DNA of 21,165 bases from an uncultured Collinsella sp. (GCA_958438955.1 CAUBTS010000023.1:1-21165); one strand, 5' to 3'. Positions 1-7,259 are shown, counted from the first letter of the stretch. Numbers and translations are program-made. The notes: generated by a model not told the origin, from the letters alone.

Positions 1-521
1 TCATTGTGATTGTCTGCGCCATCGCCGGCATCTACAACAACATGGTCACCAAGCGTAACCGCATCGATAACGCCTGGCAGAACATCGATACGCAGCTGCA
101 GCGCCGTAACGACCTGATCCCCAACCTGGTCGAAACCGTCAAGGGCTACGCCAAGCACGAGCAGGAGACGCTCTCCGCCGTGATCAGCGCGCGTAACACC
201 GCCGTCAAGGCCACCACGCCCGAGGCCAAGATGGAAGCCGACAACGTGCTGACCGGTGCGCTGCGCCAGCTCTTTGCCGTCGCCGAGGCCTACCCCGACC
301 TTAAGGCGAACACCAACTTTACGCAGCTCCAGTCCACACTCGAGGACACCGAGAACAAGGTGAGCTACGCGCGCCAGAGCTACAACGATTGCGTGCTCAG
401 CTACAACAACGCCATCCAGACGTTCCCGGCTGTTATCTTTGCCGGCATCTTCCAGTTTAAGGAGCGCCAGGGCTTCGAGGCAGCTGAAGCCGCCCGCCAG
501 GCACCGACCGTCAAGTTCTAG
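1..521 (+). CDS. lemA: LemA family protein, 5' end cut by the window
   Basis: The reading frame is already open at the first base, so the true start lies outside the window. About 172 residues are visible. After a short hydrophobic stretch (the end of the N-terminal membrane helix) comes the family signature YNNMVTKRNRIDNAWQNID, then QLQRRNDLIPNLVETVKGYA, and a long helical body ending in the KERQGFEA region. This matches LemA proteins, which are usually about 180-200 residues with one N-terminal membrane anchor and a helical bundle. Only about 15-20 residues should be missing. The biochemical role of LemA is not settled; many genomes pair it with TPM-domain or HtpX-like membrane proteins, but the partner here would be upstream. 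The stop is followed about 40 nt later by a likely terminator. The family call is secure; function is not. Confidence 0.93.
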   Translation, partial: IVIVCAIAGIYNNMVTKRNRIDNAWQNIDTQLQRRNDLIPNLVETVKGYAKHEQETLSAVISARNTAVKATTPEAKMEADNVLTGALRQLFAVAEAYPDLKANTNFTQLQSTLEDTENKVSYARQSYNDCVLSYNNAIQTFPAVIFAGIFQFKERQGFEAAEAARQAPTVKF

Positions 522-560
522 GAACACAATCGAGTTTTCCGCCAGCATATTGGCCTATTG

Positions 561-595
561 GGGTCCGGGGCATTCTCCTCGGGCCCTTTCTTTTC
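561..595 (+). terminator. Rho-independent terminator after lemA
   Basis: GGGTCCG at 561-567 pairs with CGGGCCC at 580-586 (one G-T wobble) and is followed at once by a pyrimidine tract, TTTCTTTTCTCC. It lies 40 nt after the lemA stop in the right orientation. Confidence 0.65.
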
Positions 596-696
596 TCCAA
601 ATAAAATGCGCGGCAAAACAAAAAGCGCGGCCAAAAAGGCCCGCACCATCTTTAATTCAGCCAAGTAATCCCCCGTCGCGACAGCGCCGAGCCGCA

Positions 697-821
697 GGGC
701 AGAGAGCAAGCTCCCTACCAGCGCACTCCGCAGGACGCAAGAAGCCCTCGCCGCACGAAGTGCGCAGCGAGGGCTTCTTGCATGTCCGAGGACGCGCTGG
801 TAGGGAGCTTGCTCTCTGCCC
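697..821. repeat. 125-nt near-perfect inverted repeat
   Basis: The outer arms 697-724 and 794-821 are perfect reverse complements over 28 nt. After a 12 x 12 nt internal loop, inner arms 737-751 and 767-781 pair perfectly over 15 nt, and the tip contains CGCAC-GAA-GTGCG (752-764). The whole block folds as one hairpin on either strand. It lies between the 3' end of lemA and the 3' end of ilvE. There is no T-run beyond either outer arm, so it is not a simple intrinsic terminator. No flanking target-site duplication is apparent. A MITE or REP-like element, or a 3'-end stabilising structure for ilvE mRNA, are both possible. The rest of the 522-851 gap shows no credible gene. Confidence 0.8.
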
Positions 822-851
822 GGACGTGCTCGCCAAGAGCTGTAAGGCAGG

Positions 852-1904
852 TTACGCGACGGTGTAAACCCAGTTGTGCTTGTCCTCGACAGCACCGGAC
901 TGGATACCAGTCAGGGTCTCGCGAAGCTTCTTCATCACGGGGCCGATCTCGGTGTAGCCAGCCGGGAAGGTCACGGTCTCATCGGCACCGTAGACCTTGT
1001 TGTCGATCTCGCCCACCGGGGAGATGACGGCAGCGGTGCCGCACAGGCCGCACTCCACAAAGGTGCCGGCCTTGACCTCGGCCCACTCGACGGGACGCTG
1101 ATCGACGGTCATGCCCAAATCCTCGGCAACCTGAACAAGCGAACGACGGGTGATGGAGGGCAGGATGGAGTCGGTGTGCGACTGCGGAACGACGAGGGTG
1201 CCGTCTTCCTTCACGAACAGAACGTTCGCGCCGCCAGTCTCCTCGACATAGGTGCGGGACTCGGAGTCGAGATACAGGTTCTCGGCATAACCCTCGCGAT
1301 GGGCCTCCATCGTGGGCTTGAGGGACATAGCGTAGTTCAGGCCGGCCTTGATGTTGCCGGTGCCGTGCGGTGCGGCACGGTCATACTCGGAGACGCGCAG
1401 CTTGACGGGCTTGAGGCCACCCTTAAAGTACGGACCGACCGGGGTCACGAGGATACGGAACGTGTACTCAGGAGCGGGAGCCACGCCGATCACGTCACCG
1501 GAGCCGATCATAAACGGACGCACGTACAGGGTCGCGCCGGAACCGAAGGGCGGAACCCAAGCGGCGTTGGCAGAGACGACCTGCTTGACGGCCTCAACAA
1601 ACTTGTCCTTGGGGAACGGGGGCATCTCGAGGCGCTGGGCAGAGTTATACATGCGCTCGGCGTTCATGTCGGGACGGAAGCAGACGATGCTGCCGTCCTC
1701 GGCGGTGTAGGCCTTCAGGCCCTCAAAGACCTCCTGGCAGTAATGGAAGATGCCGCCGCACTCGGAGACATGCAAGGTGTGGTCGGTGGTCAGACCGCCC
1801 TCGTCCCACTCGCCGTCCTTCCAATGGGCCTCGTAGCTGTAATCGGTCTTCATGTAGCCAAAGCCGAGGCTACCCCAATCGATATCCTTCTTCTCGACAG
1901 TCAT
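852..1904 (-). CDS. ilvE: Branched-chain amino acid aminotransferase
   Basis: A protein of 350 residues belonging to the PLP-dependent class IV aminotransferases (larger BCAT type). It interconverts Leu, Ile and Val with their 2-oxo acids using glutamate/2-oxoglutarate in the cytosol, the last step of synthesis and first of breakdown. Visible motifs: FEGLKAY (residues 60-66), RPFMIGSG (129-136), and GTGNIKAGLNYA with the expected Schiff-base lysine K186. The C-terminal part has EETGGANVLFV, typical of the cofactor-phosphate region. The start at 1904 is chosen because GGAG lies 7 nt upstream and MTVEKKDIDWGSLGFGYMKT matches family N-termini. The frame stays open to 2054, but that extension is Arg-rich and unlike the family. 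The gene stands alone; lemA converges on it with a long inverted repeat between the two. Confidence 0.95.
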   Translation of the reverse strand: MTVEKKDIDWGSLGFGYMKTDYSYEAHWKDGEWDEGGLTTDHTLHVSECGGIFHYCQEVFEGLKAYTAEDGSIVCFRPDMNAERMYNSAQRLEMPPFPKDKFVEAVKQVVSANAAWVPPFGSGATLYVRPFMIGSGDVIGVAPAPEYTFRILVTPVGPYFKGGLKPVKLRVSEYDRAAPHGTGNIKAGLNYAMSLKPTMEAHREGYAENLYLDSESRTYVEETGGANVLFVKEDGTLVVPQSHTDSILPSITRRSLVQVAEDLGMTVDQRPVEWAEVKAGTFVECGLCGTAAVISPVGEIDNKVYGADETVTFPAGYTEIGPVMKKLRETLTGIQSGAVEDKHNWVYTVA

Positions 1905-2057
1905 ATGTCGCTCCTTACATACACAGTTGCATACTCGCGAACTCGCACGCAAGGACCGAGGCCGACCGCGTCGCAACGTCGAACGCCCGGAGCGTAGAGC
2001 CGGACGGGGCACGCGGGCAACACCAAAGCCCATGGCACGTCGATTCGCATGCACGAG

Positions 2058-2085
2058 ATTGTACTCCCCGTACGCGTCTGATAAA
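2058..2085 (-). promoter_or_regulatory. Candidate ilvE promoter
   Basis: On the minus strand TTTATC, 16 nt, TACAAT reads like a sigma-70-type promoter. It would give a leader of about 145 nt before ilvE. I see no run of Leu, Ile or Val codons and no T-box-like element in that leader. The 1905-2238 gap otherwise holds only the promoter region of the gene on the other strand. Confidence 0.45.
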
Positions 2086-2203
2086 ACGCTTTTCTTTAAC
2101 TAAGTAAAGTATTTTCATTTGCTTCGGAATTCACCAGGGTAAATAGGCATCCTCCAAGCCGCGGCGTCCACTCGCCCCATGCGCCCCGCGACCGCCCTAT
2201 CGA

Positions 2204-2209
2204 TATACT
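2204..2209 (+). promoter_or_regulatory. -10 element of the XRE-like regulator gene
   Basis: TATACT at 2204-2209 would start transcription near 2216. That places the ATG at 2179 upstream of the transcript and supports a start at 2224 or 2239. No good -35 is visible. Confidence 0.4.
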
Positions 2210-2238
2210 CTAAAGTCGAGACGATGATTGGAGCCCCC

Positions 2239-2691
2239 TTGGCAACTCAAAACAAACGCGAACACTTGACGGAAGACCTGCTCAAGCGGCTGTTGGCCAG
2301 TTCGAGCATCGACGCCTATCTTGACGAAGGCGAAACCGTCGACCAAACGCTTCCCTCGTACTTGCGCTGCCTCATCGACGAGCGCCGCATCAAGCGCTCG
2401 GACGTCGCGCGCAACTCGGGCCTTAACCCGACCGTTGTGTACGACATCTTTGCCGGCAAAAGCCGCCCCGGCCGCGACCACGCCATCATGTTGGCACTCG
2501 GCATCGGCTGCACGCTTCGAGAGACGCAGCGTCTTCTGAGACTCGACAGCGTCGCCGAGCTTTGGTGCAAGGATCGCCGCGACGCCATCGTCATCTGGTG
2601 CATCGAACGCGGCATGAGTCGCGCTTGCACCGATGACGAGCTTTACCGCTTGGGCGAAAAAACGCTTCTGGGAACCAACCCACTCAAATAA
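2239..2691 (+). CDS. XRE-like helix-turn-helix regulator next to a Ser/Thr kinase
   Basis: A protein of about 150 residues. An N-terminal helical stretch (LTEDLLKRLLASSSIDAYLD, about 10-29) precedes a Cro/C1-type helix-turn-helix at about 43-75 (RIKRSDVARNSGLNPTVVYD then IFAGKSRPGRD), followed by a helical part with AIMLALGIGCTLRETQRLL and RRDAIVIW. I recall similar small regulators beside Ser/Thr kinases in gut Firmicutes and Coriobacteria; that is memory, not a search. I prefer the TTG at 2239: GGAG sits 5 nt upstream and it gives a short N-terminus. ATG 2224 (155 residues) is the alternative, with a poorer ribosome site. It is followed by the kinase gene after 132 nt. The 9-mer TTGGCAACT right at the start also occurs in the palindrome upstream of the lipoprotein gene, which hints at autoregulation. 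Confidence 0.8.
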   Translation: MATQNKREHLTEDLLKRLLASSSIDAYLDEGETVDQTLPSYLRCLIDERRIKRSDVARNSGLNPTVVYDIFAGKSRPGRDHAIMLALGIGCTLRETQRLLRLDSVAELWCKDRRDAIVIWCIERGMSRACTDDELYRLGEKTLLGTNPLK

Positions 2692-2739
2692 ACGCCCACG
2701 TCTGTGCGGGCCCCGTAACGCTATCCTCTCCATACGCGA

Positions 2740-2756
2740 TTCAGTTGCCAACTGAA
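2740..2756. promoter_or_regulatory. Palindromic operator, site 1
   Basis: A perfect 8+1+8 palindrome, TTCAGTTG-C-CAACTGAA, 67 nt before the kinase start. With CGA in front it matches site 2 at 4499-4517 over 19 nt except the central base. An A/T-rich CATATC about 29 nt from its centre could be a -10 box, which would put the site near -41, as for an activator. That placement is inference. Confidence 0.65.
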
Positions 2757-2823
2757 CAAACAGAACAATCGTTGTCATATCATTCTTGGGGCATTTGCCC
2801 AGCTACCATGAAGGGAGGACGGC

Positions 2824-4467
2824 TTGAACGACAACCAGCTCATGCATGCCATGAGTCTTGACGACACCTATCGCGTCGAGCAGGTGCTCGCGCGCGGCGA
2901 AGACGGCATTACCGAACTCGTCACGATTGACGGAGCCGGTCCCTTCGTGCGAAAGAAGATTCGACAGGAGCTTGCCCGCCGCAATGTATGGTCGGCACTC
3001 ACAGAATGCAGCTCGCCCCGTCTTCCCCACGTCGAGGCGACCTACGAACTACCCGAGCACTTTGTTGTCGTCTACGACTTTGTGCCGGGTCGGTCGCTTT
3101 CCAAAGTTATCGAAACCGATGGGCCGTTGACGCCGGAAGAAGCAACATCGCTTGACATCGAGCTTTGCGAGGCAGCCGAAGAGCTCCACAGACACGGCAT
3201 CGTCCATCGCGATATTTCCCCCAACAATATCGTGGTTGCCGCGAACGGCGCACACCTCATCGACCTCGGTATCGCCCGCATGCGTGTCGAAGGGGCAAGC
3301 AAGGACACGACCTCCCTCGGAACTTGGGGGTTCGCCTCGCCCGAACAATACGGCTTTGCCCAGACCGATGCACGAAGTGATGTCTACTCCATCGGACGCA
3401 TTCTTGGCTTTGCGCTTACGGGCGTCCGTCCTGATGACGAGGCTTACGAGCAGATTCTTAAGAAGAATCTTGGCAATGCACCCGCGACGCTGGTCCATGC
3501 CATCACGCGTGCCTGCTCGTTTGAGCCAAGCGCGCGATTCCAGTCTGCGGCAGAGATGGCGGGGGTGCTCTCCGGCTCGTCTCGACCGGGAAACGATAGA
3601 GCACCTTCTGGCACAGACGAGCAAACCGACCATGCCCAAATGGCGGCGGGTACGCATGCGCCCAAGCGCAACCCAGACAAAAGCAGGACGCAGACCTTTG
3701 GCGGCTTGTTGCTAAAACTGGCACTCGTCACCGCAATGCTTGCCGGGCTGATGGCGGTCGGCGCGATTGCCATCTCGACGTTCCACGCCGGCCGAGAAAG
3801 CAACAGCGGGCCCACGTCCTCATCGCAAGCCGGCCAGTCTGACGGCGTTTCGACATCCAAAAAAGCAAATTCGGCAAACGATGCCAGCCATTTGTCCGCC
3901 GAGCTCTCGATCGCGGAATCAGGTTGGTCGGTTGATGGACACGGGTGTGTCCACTTTGGCATCGGCCTTAAAAACTCCGACGGCCCTGCCGCTATCGCAT
4001 TTCCTACCATTAAGGTCTACGGATACGACGCGGACGACAACCTAATCTTTACGGATGAGAAAACCTACAGCGGCATCGAGCCCGGCCAGACCGTCTACTT
4101 TGGCGATCAGACGGGAAATGGCACCGCTCCCGCGCGCGTTGAGTTCGAAACCGTCACACCCAGCGGCGTTGCGCTTGCCACCGCCACCGAAGCACCGGTG
4201 TACGAAATTTTCGATAGCACCGAATCCGCTGGGGCAGACGGCATGCAGTCATTCTTGGCAAAGCTCAAACTCCAAAGTGCTCCGAATGGCTTTGATAAGA
4301 CCCAAGTGTTCCTATCGGCTATCCTGCGCGATAAGCAGGGCAACATCGTTGCCGGCTATAACAATTTTTGCGACTGCCCCGCCGTCGGCTCGACGGTCCC
4401 TGTTTCGATCGACGTCAACAATCCGCCCACGCACGCAAGCTGCGATATTTACGCAGCCCAGTGGTAA
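2824..4467 (+). CDS. Transmembrane Ser/Thr protein kinase with extracellular beta-domains
   Basis: A protein of 547 residues. Residues about 15-250 are a Hanks-type kinase domain: catalytic loop HRDISPNNIV (H128, R129, D130, N135), DLG in place of DFG (147-149), GTWGFASPEQYGF as the activation/APE segment (166-178), and SDVYSIGRIL (185-194). The ATP-anchoring lysine is probably K44 or K45. The glycine-rich loop is degenerate (VLARGEDGITELV, no GxGxxG). A polar linker with Arg/Lys precedes one membrane helix (about 294-319). The outside part (about 355-547) looks like two beta-rich modules, resembling FxLYD-type domains; it has no PASTA repeats. The TTG start is set by AGGGAGG 5 nt upstream. 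It lies between an HTH regulator and a lipoprotein gene, and shares a palindromic operator with the latter. Probably an active sensor kinase; its substrate is unknown. Confidence 0.9.
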   Translation: MNDNQLMHAMSLDDTYRVEQVLARGEDGITELVTIDGAGPFVRKKIRQELARRNVWSALTECSSPRLPHVEATYELPEHFVVVYDFVPGRSLSKVIETDGPLTPEEATSLDIELCEAAEELHRHGIVHRDISPNNIVVAANGAHLIDLGIARMRVEGASKDTTSLGTWGFASPEQYGFAQTDARSDVYSIGRILGFALTGVRPDDEAYEQILKKNLGNAPATLVHAITRACSFEPSARFQSAAEMAGVLSGSSRPGNDRAPSGTDEQTDHAQMAAGTHAPKRNPDKSRTQTFGGLLLKLALVTAMLAGLMAVGAIAISTFHAGRESNSGPTSSSQAGQSDGVSTSKKANSANDASHLSAELSIAESGWSVDGHGCVHFGIGLKNSDGPAAIAFPTIKVYGYDADDNLIFTDEKTYSGIEPGQTVYFGDQTGNGTAPARVEFETVTPSGVALATATEAPVYEIFDSTESAGADGMQSFLAKLKLQSAPNGFDKTQVFLSAILRDKQGNIVAGYNNFCDCPAVGSTVPVSIDVNNPPTHASCDIYAAQW

Positions 4468-4501
4468 GGTCCGGAGCGCCGTTTGCCGACAGCATCTCCG
4501 A

Positions 4502-4518
4502 TTCAGTTGGCAACTGAG
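4502..4518. promoter_or_regulatory. Palindromic operator, site 2
   Basis: TTCAGTTG-G-CAACTGAG, the same palindrome as site 1 with the central base swapped and one end mismatch, 60 nt before the lipoprotein start. Its distance to the start codon is nearly that of site 1, so the same factor probably controls both genes. Confidence 0.65.
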
Positions 4519-4578
4519 GAATCCAACCCTTCCCACCACGACAATATTCATGTCGGGATATCGAAGGAAGGAATTTCC

Positions 4579-5427
4579 ATGAACAGGACTCTTGTCATCA
4601 TCGGCCTCGCAAGCTCATTGGCACTAGCGATGAGTGGTTGCTCGGCTCCAGCCCAAACTGGCTCAACCGCAACCCAAGACGAAGCACAAAAAGCCGAGTC
4701 ATCCGCACCGGTTAAAATCAAATCGTCGGATGATCCCCATATTCAATATGTCAAAAACTATGTTGGAATGAACGCGCGCCAGGTGGGTTATACGGCACTC
4801 GATGAAATGCGACACGATCACTATGGAAACGGTACGCTCAAAATCGTGTTCCTCACGCCGGATGGTTCCCATATCGACCTAGGGTCGGACGAAAACGATT
4901 GGGACGACTCTGCACTTCAAGACTGGAAAGTCGTCTCGCAGAGCCTTGACCCCAATACCGAGTTTACCTATACGTTCACAAGCGACTCGGACGGCGAAGA
5001 TACCACCGTCGTTGCAACACAAACCATTGATGAAATCGTGCTATCGCTCGGCAAGGTCGGCAGTTCAACAAAGAAGGCCGCCAAATTAACCAAAATCAAT
5101 CCCGCCACAGACAAATACACTTATTTCATTAAAGATTATGTAGGCAGGAATCTTGCAGACTGCGGTTATCTCTCTCTTGCAGACACCTTCAACGATTCCT
5201 ATGGTCCAACCTATATCCAGTTCGATATTGTTTCCGAAGATGGCGCCTATGTAGACCCGACCGACTCTTCCGCTCTTGCGAACTACGTCGTTGTCTCTCA
5301 AAATGTTGCGCCCAACTCCGAGCTCAAGTTGGTCTACAGCACCAATTCCGACGGTGAGGAATATCCAAACCTGGTCAGTTCGAAATCAATCGATTCCGTC
5401 GCATTGACCGTTAAGAAGATCAAATAG
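4579..5427 (+). CDS. Lipoprotein with two divergent PASTA-like repeats
   Basis: A protein of 282 residues. A signal peptide ends in lipobox LAMSGC with C21 as the lipidated residue; a Ser/Thr/Gln/Ala-rich linker follows. Then come two homologous repeats, about 57-157 and 182-277. Each has YVGxN near its start, a middle part with TPDG or SEDG, KVVSQ or YVVVSQ followed by xLDPNTE or NVAPNSE, then an SDGE turn and a final strand. The order VGM...VVSQ..PN recalls PASTA domains (VPDVVGM...SQSPAPG), but the repeats are longer, with inserts, so I call them PASTA-like. AAGGAAGGAA precedes the ATG at 4579. In typical actinobacterial PknB the PASTA domains are part of the kinase; here the kinase lacks them and this protein is separate. 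Codons are more AT-rich than in the neighbours. A role as extracytoplasmic partner of the kinase is inference. Confidence 0.85.
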   Translation: MNRTLVIIGLASSLALAMSGCSAPAQTGSTATQDEAQKAESSAPVKIKSSDDPHIQYVKNYVGMNARQVGYTALDEMRHDHYGNGTLKIVFLTPDGSHIDLGSDENDWDDSALQDWKVVSQSLDPNTEFTYTFTSDSDGEDTTVVATQTIDEIVLSLGKVGSSTKKAAKLTKINPATDKYTYFIKDYVGRNLADCGYLSLADTFNDSYGPTYIQFDIVSEDGAYVDPTDSSALANYVVVSQNVAPNSELKLVYSTNSDGEEYPNLVSSKSIDSVALTVKKIK

Positions 5428-5447
5428 CTCCGAATAGCCATTAGCGC

Positions 5448-5496
5448 ACAAAAGGCGCCGCCGCGAGCTCCTTCTGCTCGTAGCGGCGCCTTTTGT
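5448..5496. terminator. Bidirectional terminator between lipoprotein and dedA
   Basis: ACAAAAGGCGCCGC (5448-5461) pairs perfectly with GCGGCGCCTTTTGT (5483-5496); a smaller CGAGC/GCTCG helix sits in the loop. A/T tracts lie on both outer sides of the GC stem, so it can act on both strands. It lies between two converging genes. Confidence 0.85.
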
Positions 5497-5583
5497 CATA
5501 AAGCCCAATCGCCCCCATGCTTGATGGGCGCTATTCTTGTTGACACCCATTTGGAGAGTCGCAACAAGCGCGGGCCAGGCGCT

Positions 5584-6222
5584 CTATTTACCCAGCTTAG
5601 CCTTAACCAGGCCGACCACGGTCGGGATGATCGACACGGCGACGATGCCGATAATCAGCAGCTCAAAGTGCTCTTGCACAAAGGGAATGCCGCCAAAGAA
5701 GTAGCCCAGCAGCGTAAAGACCGTCGACCAGGTAATGCCGCCCAGCACGTTAAAGATGACAAAGTTGCGCCAGTGCATGCCGCCCATGCCGGCGATAAAG
5801 GGCACAAAGGTGCGAATAAACGGGAAGAAGCGGCCCAGGAAGATGGCCAGGTGGCCCCACTTGTCCAAGAAGTCCTCGGACTTTTTAATGCGCTCGGGCG
5901 TCATGGCCTTGACCTTGCCCGAAGCGATAATCTTTTTGCCAAAGAAGTGACCGATCATAAAGTTGCACTGATCGCCCAGGATGGCTGCGGCCCATGCGGT
6001 GGCCAGCAGGGCCACGATGTTAAAGCCACCGTTGTGGGCAAAGAAGCCCGAAGCAAACAGTAGCGAATCGCCGGGAAGGAATGGGAAGAACACCACGCCC
6101 GTCTCGATAAAGATAATCAGGAACACGCAGCCGTAGGCCATAAGCGGGCCGGCGGCGATCCAGCTGGCGATCGCGGTGCGCGGGTCCTTAAGCAGCTCGG
6201 CGATAAAATTGATGAAACCCAT
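5584..6222 (-). CDS. DedA family membrane protein
   Basis: A protein of 212 residues with the hallmarks of the DedA (VTT domain) family: FFPFLPGDSLLFASG (45-59), GDQCNFMIGHFFG (83-95), and FLGRFFPFIRTFVPFIAGMG (128-147) with the two conserved arginines R131 and R137. Hydrophobic segments cover about 25-45, 50-90, 125-145, 150-175 and 185-207. Family members include undecaprenyl-phosphate translocases and proteins needed for membrane potential and drug tolerance; which applies here cannot be told from the sequence. The ATG at 6222 is chosen because the protein begins in family fashion (GFINFIAELL) and GAGAGG lies upstream. The frame extends to 6306 without a good ribosome site. Divergent from cysE; a TATACT -10 element on this strand is at 6269-6274. 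Confidence 0.92.
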   Translation of the reverse strand: MGFINFIAELLKDPRTAIASWIAAGPLMAYGCVFLIIFIETGVVFFPFLPGDSLLFASGFFAHNGGFNIVALLATAWAAAILGDQCNFMIGHFFGKKIIASGKVKAMTPERIKKSEDFLDKWGHLAIFLGRFFPFIRTFVPFIAGMGGMHWRNFVIFNVLGGITWSTVFTLLGYFFGGIPFVQEHFELLIIGIVAVSIIPTVVGLVKAKLGK

Positions 6223-6398
6223 GAAGTAAAACCTCTCAGTTGTGGGCGCGGATACGTCCAAGTTGACCAGTATACGGTTGCGGCGCCCCCTCGTGCGCAA
6301 CCCCACAAAAGCATGACTCCATTACCAGCAAGTTTGCATAACTGACACCTGTCGTGCAAAGCCGCCAAGATTGTCCTTCCTAATCCCTAGCGAATCGC

Positions 6399-6404
6399 TA
6401 TACT
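6399..6404 (+). promoter_or_regulatory. -10 element of cysE
   Basis: TATACT at 6399-6404, 42 nt before the GTG start. TTGTCC at 6371 is 22 nt away, too far for a standard -35, so the upstream element is uncertain. The 6223-6445 gap holds this and the divergent dedA -10 box. Confidence 0.45.
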
Positions 6405-6445
6405 TTATTGAATCGCATTGCCATGGCGCTAAGGGAGGGCGGCCG

Positions 6446-7150
6446 GTGAGCTTTATCAATACCATTCGCGAGGACATCAAGACCGTCCAGGCGCAGGACC
6501 CCGCCGCGCAAAGCGGTCTGGTCATCTTCCTTTCCTATCCTGGCCTGCACGCCAAGTGGAACCACGTGCCCGAGCACTGGCTCTGGGAGCACGGTCATCG
6601 CTCGCTCGCCCGCGTGCTCTCGCAAATCACCCGCCACATCACCGGCGTCGAGATTCATCCCGCCGCACAAATCGGCAAGCACTTCTTTATCGACCACGCC
6701 ATGGGCGTCGTCATCGGCGAGACCACCATCGTGGGCGACAACTGCGTGCTCTACCAGGGCGTCACGCTCGGCGGCACCGGCAACGAGACCGGCAAGCGCC
6801 ACCCCACCCTGGGCAACAACGTCACCGTGGGCACGGGCGCCAAGGTGCTCGGCAACATTCGCATCGGCAACAACGTCAAGATCGGCGGCAACTCGGTTGT
6901 CGTTAAGGACGTGCCCGACAACTGCACCGTCGTGGGCGTGCCGGGACGCATCATCAAGCGCAACGGCTGCCGCGTGTTCGAGGAGAGCTTTGACGCCAAG
7001 CAGCACCGCGAGTATATGCCCGACGATGCCGCCGAGCAGTCCGCGCTCAACCGCCAGGGCATCACCGAGAACGCCCGCCGCGTCAAGGAACTCGAGCGAG
7101 AGGTGGCCGAGCTCAAAGCCCTCGTCGCCAAGCTCGTGGACGAACGCTAG
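6446..7150 (+). CDS. cysE: Serine O-acetyltransferase
   Basis: A protein of 234 residues. It transfers the acetyl group of acetyl-CoA to serine, giving O-acetylserine for cysteine synthesis in the cytosol. An N-terminal helical part (1-65) with YPGLHAKWNH and HRSLARVLSQ is followed by left-handed beta-helix hexapeptide repeats (about 70-165). Catalytic-region motifs are present: DHAMGVVIGETT (83-94) and VTLGGTGNETGKRHPTLG (106-123), the histidine of RHP (H119) being the expected base. KVLGNIRIGNNVKIGGNSVV and GVPGRII complete the coil. The C-terminus (about 207-232) is a heptad-rich coiled coil (RRVKELEREVAELKALVAKL). GTG 6446 is chosen for AAGGGAGGG upstream. No cysK lies beside it. Feedback by cysteine is usual for the family but cannot be read from this sequence. 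Confidence 0.93.
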   Translation: MSFINTIREDIKTVQAQDPAAQSGLVIFLSYPGLHAKWNHVPEHWLWEHGHRSLARVLSQITRHITGVEIHPAAQIGKHFFIDHAMGVVIGETTIVGDNCVLYQGVTLGGTGNETGKRHPTLGNNVTVGTGAKVLGNIRIGNNVKIGGNSVVVKDVPDNCTVVGVPGRIIKRNGCRVFEESFDAKQHREYMPDDAAEQSALNRQGITENARRVKELEREVAELKALVAKLVDER

Positions 7151-7183
7151 CGGCGAACGACCACCGACAACATTGACGCCAAC

Positions 7184-7227
7184 GCAAAGGCGCGCCAAAG
7201 GATTCACCCCCGGCGCGCCTTATTTGC
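7184..7227. terminator. Terminator between cysE and the ABC exporter operon
   Basis: GGCGCGCC (7189-7196) pairs with GGCGCGCC (7212-7219), extended by AA/TT, with A/T-rich flanks (GCAAA before, TTATTTGC after). It lies 34 nt after the cysE stop and serves the plus strand; it may also act for the converging operon. Confidence 0.7.
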
Positions 7228-7228
7228 G

Positions 7229-7259
7229 ATGTGGCAAAGGGACTGTCCCTTTGTCACAT
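7229..7259. repeat. GGACAG-type hairpin, copy 1
   Basis: A 15-bp stem (7229-7243 with 7245-7259, one G-T pair) centred on AAAGGGACTGTCCCTTT; read on the minus strand it is AAAGGGACAGTCCCTTT. It overlaps the stop codon of the second ABC gene. Member of the hairpin family discussed under findings. Confidence 0.75.

Noticed and set aside
1905..2050. T-box or leucine/valine attenuator in the ilvE leader
   Set aside because: No run of branched-chain codons, no terminator-antiterminator pair and no T-box-like sequence could be seen.
1905..2054. In-frame 50-residue N-terminal extension of ilvE
   Set aside because: It is Arg-rich, unlike class IV aminotransferases, starts at the predicted transcription start, and a proper GGAG plus ATG lies at 1904.
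6371..6445. Longer N-terminus of cysE
   Set aside because: It would begin upstream of the TATACT promoter element and lacks a ribosome site; GTG 6446 follows AAGGGAGGG.
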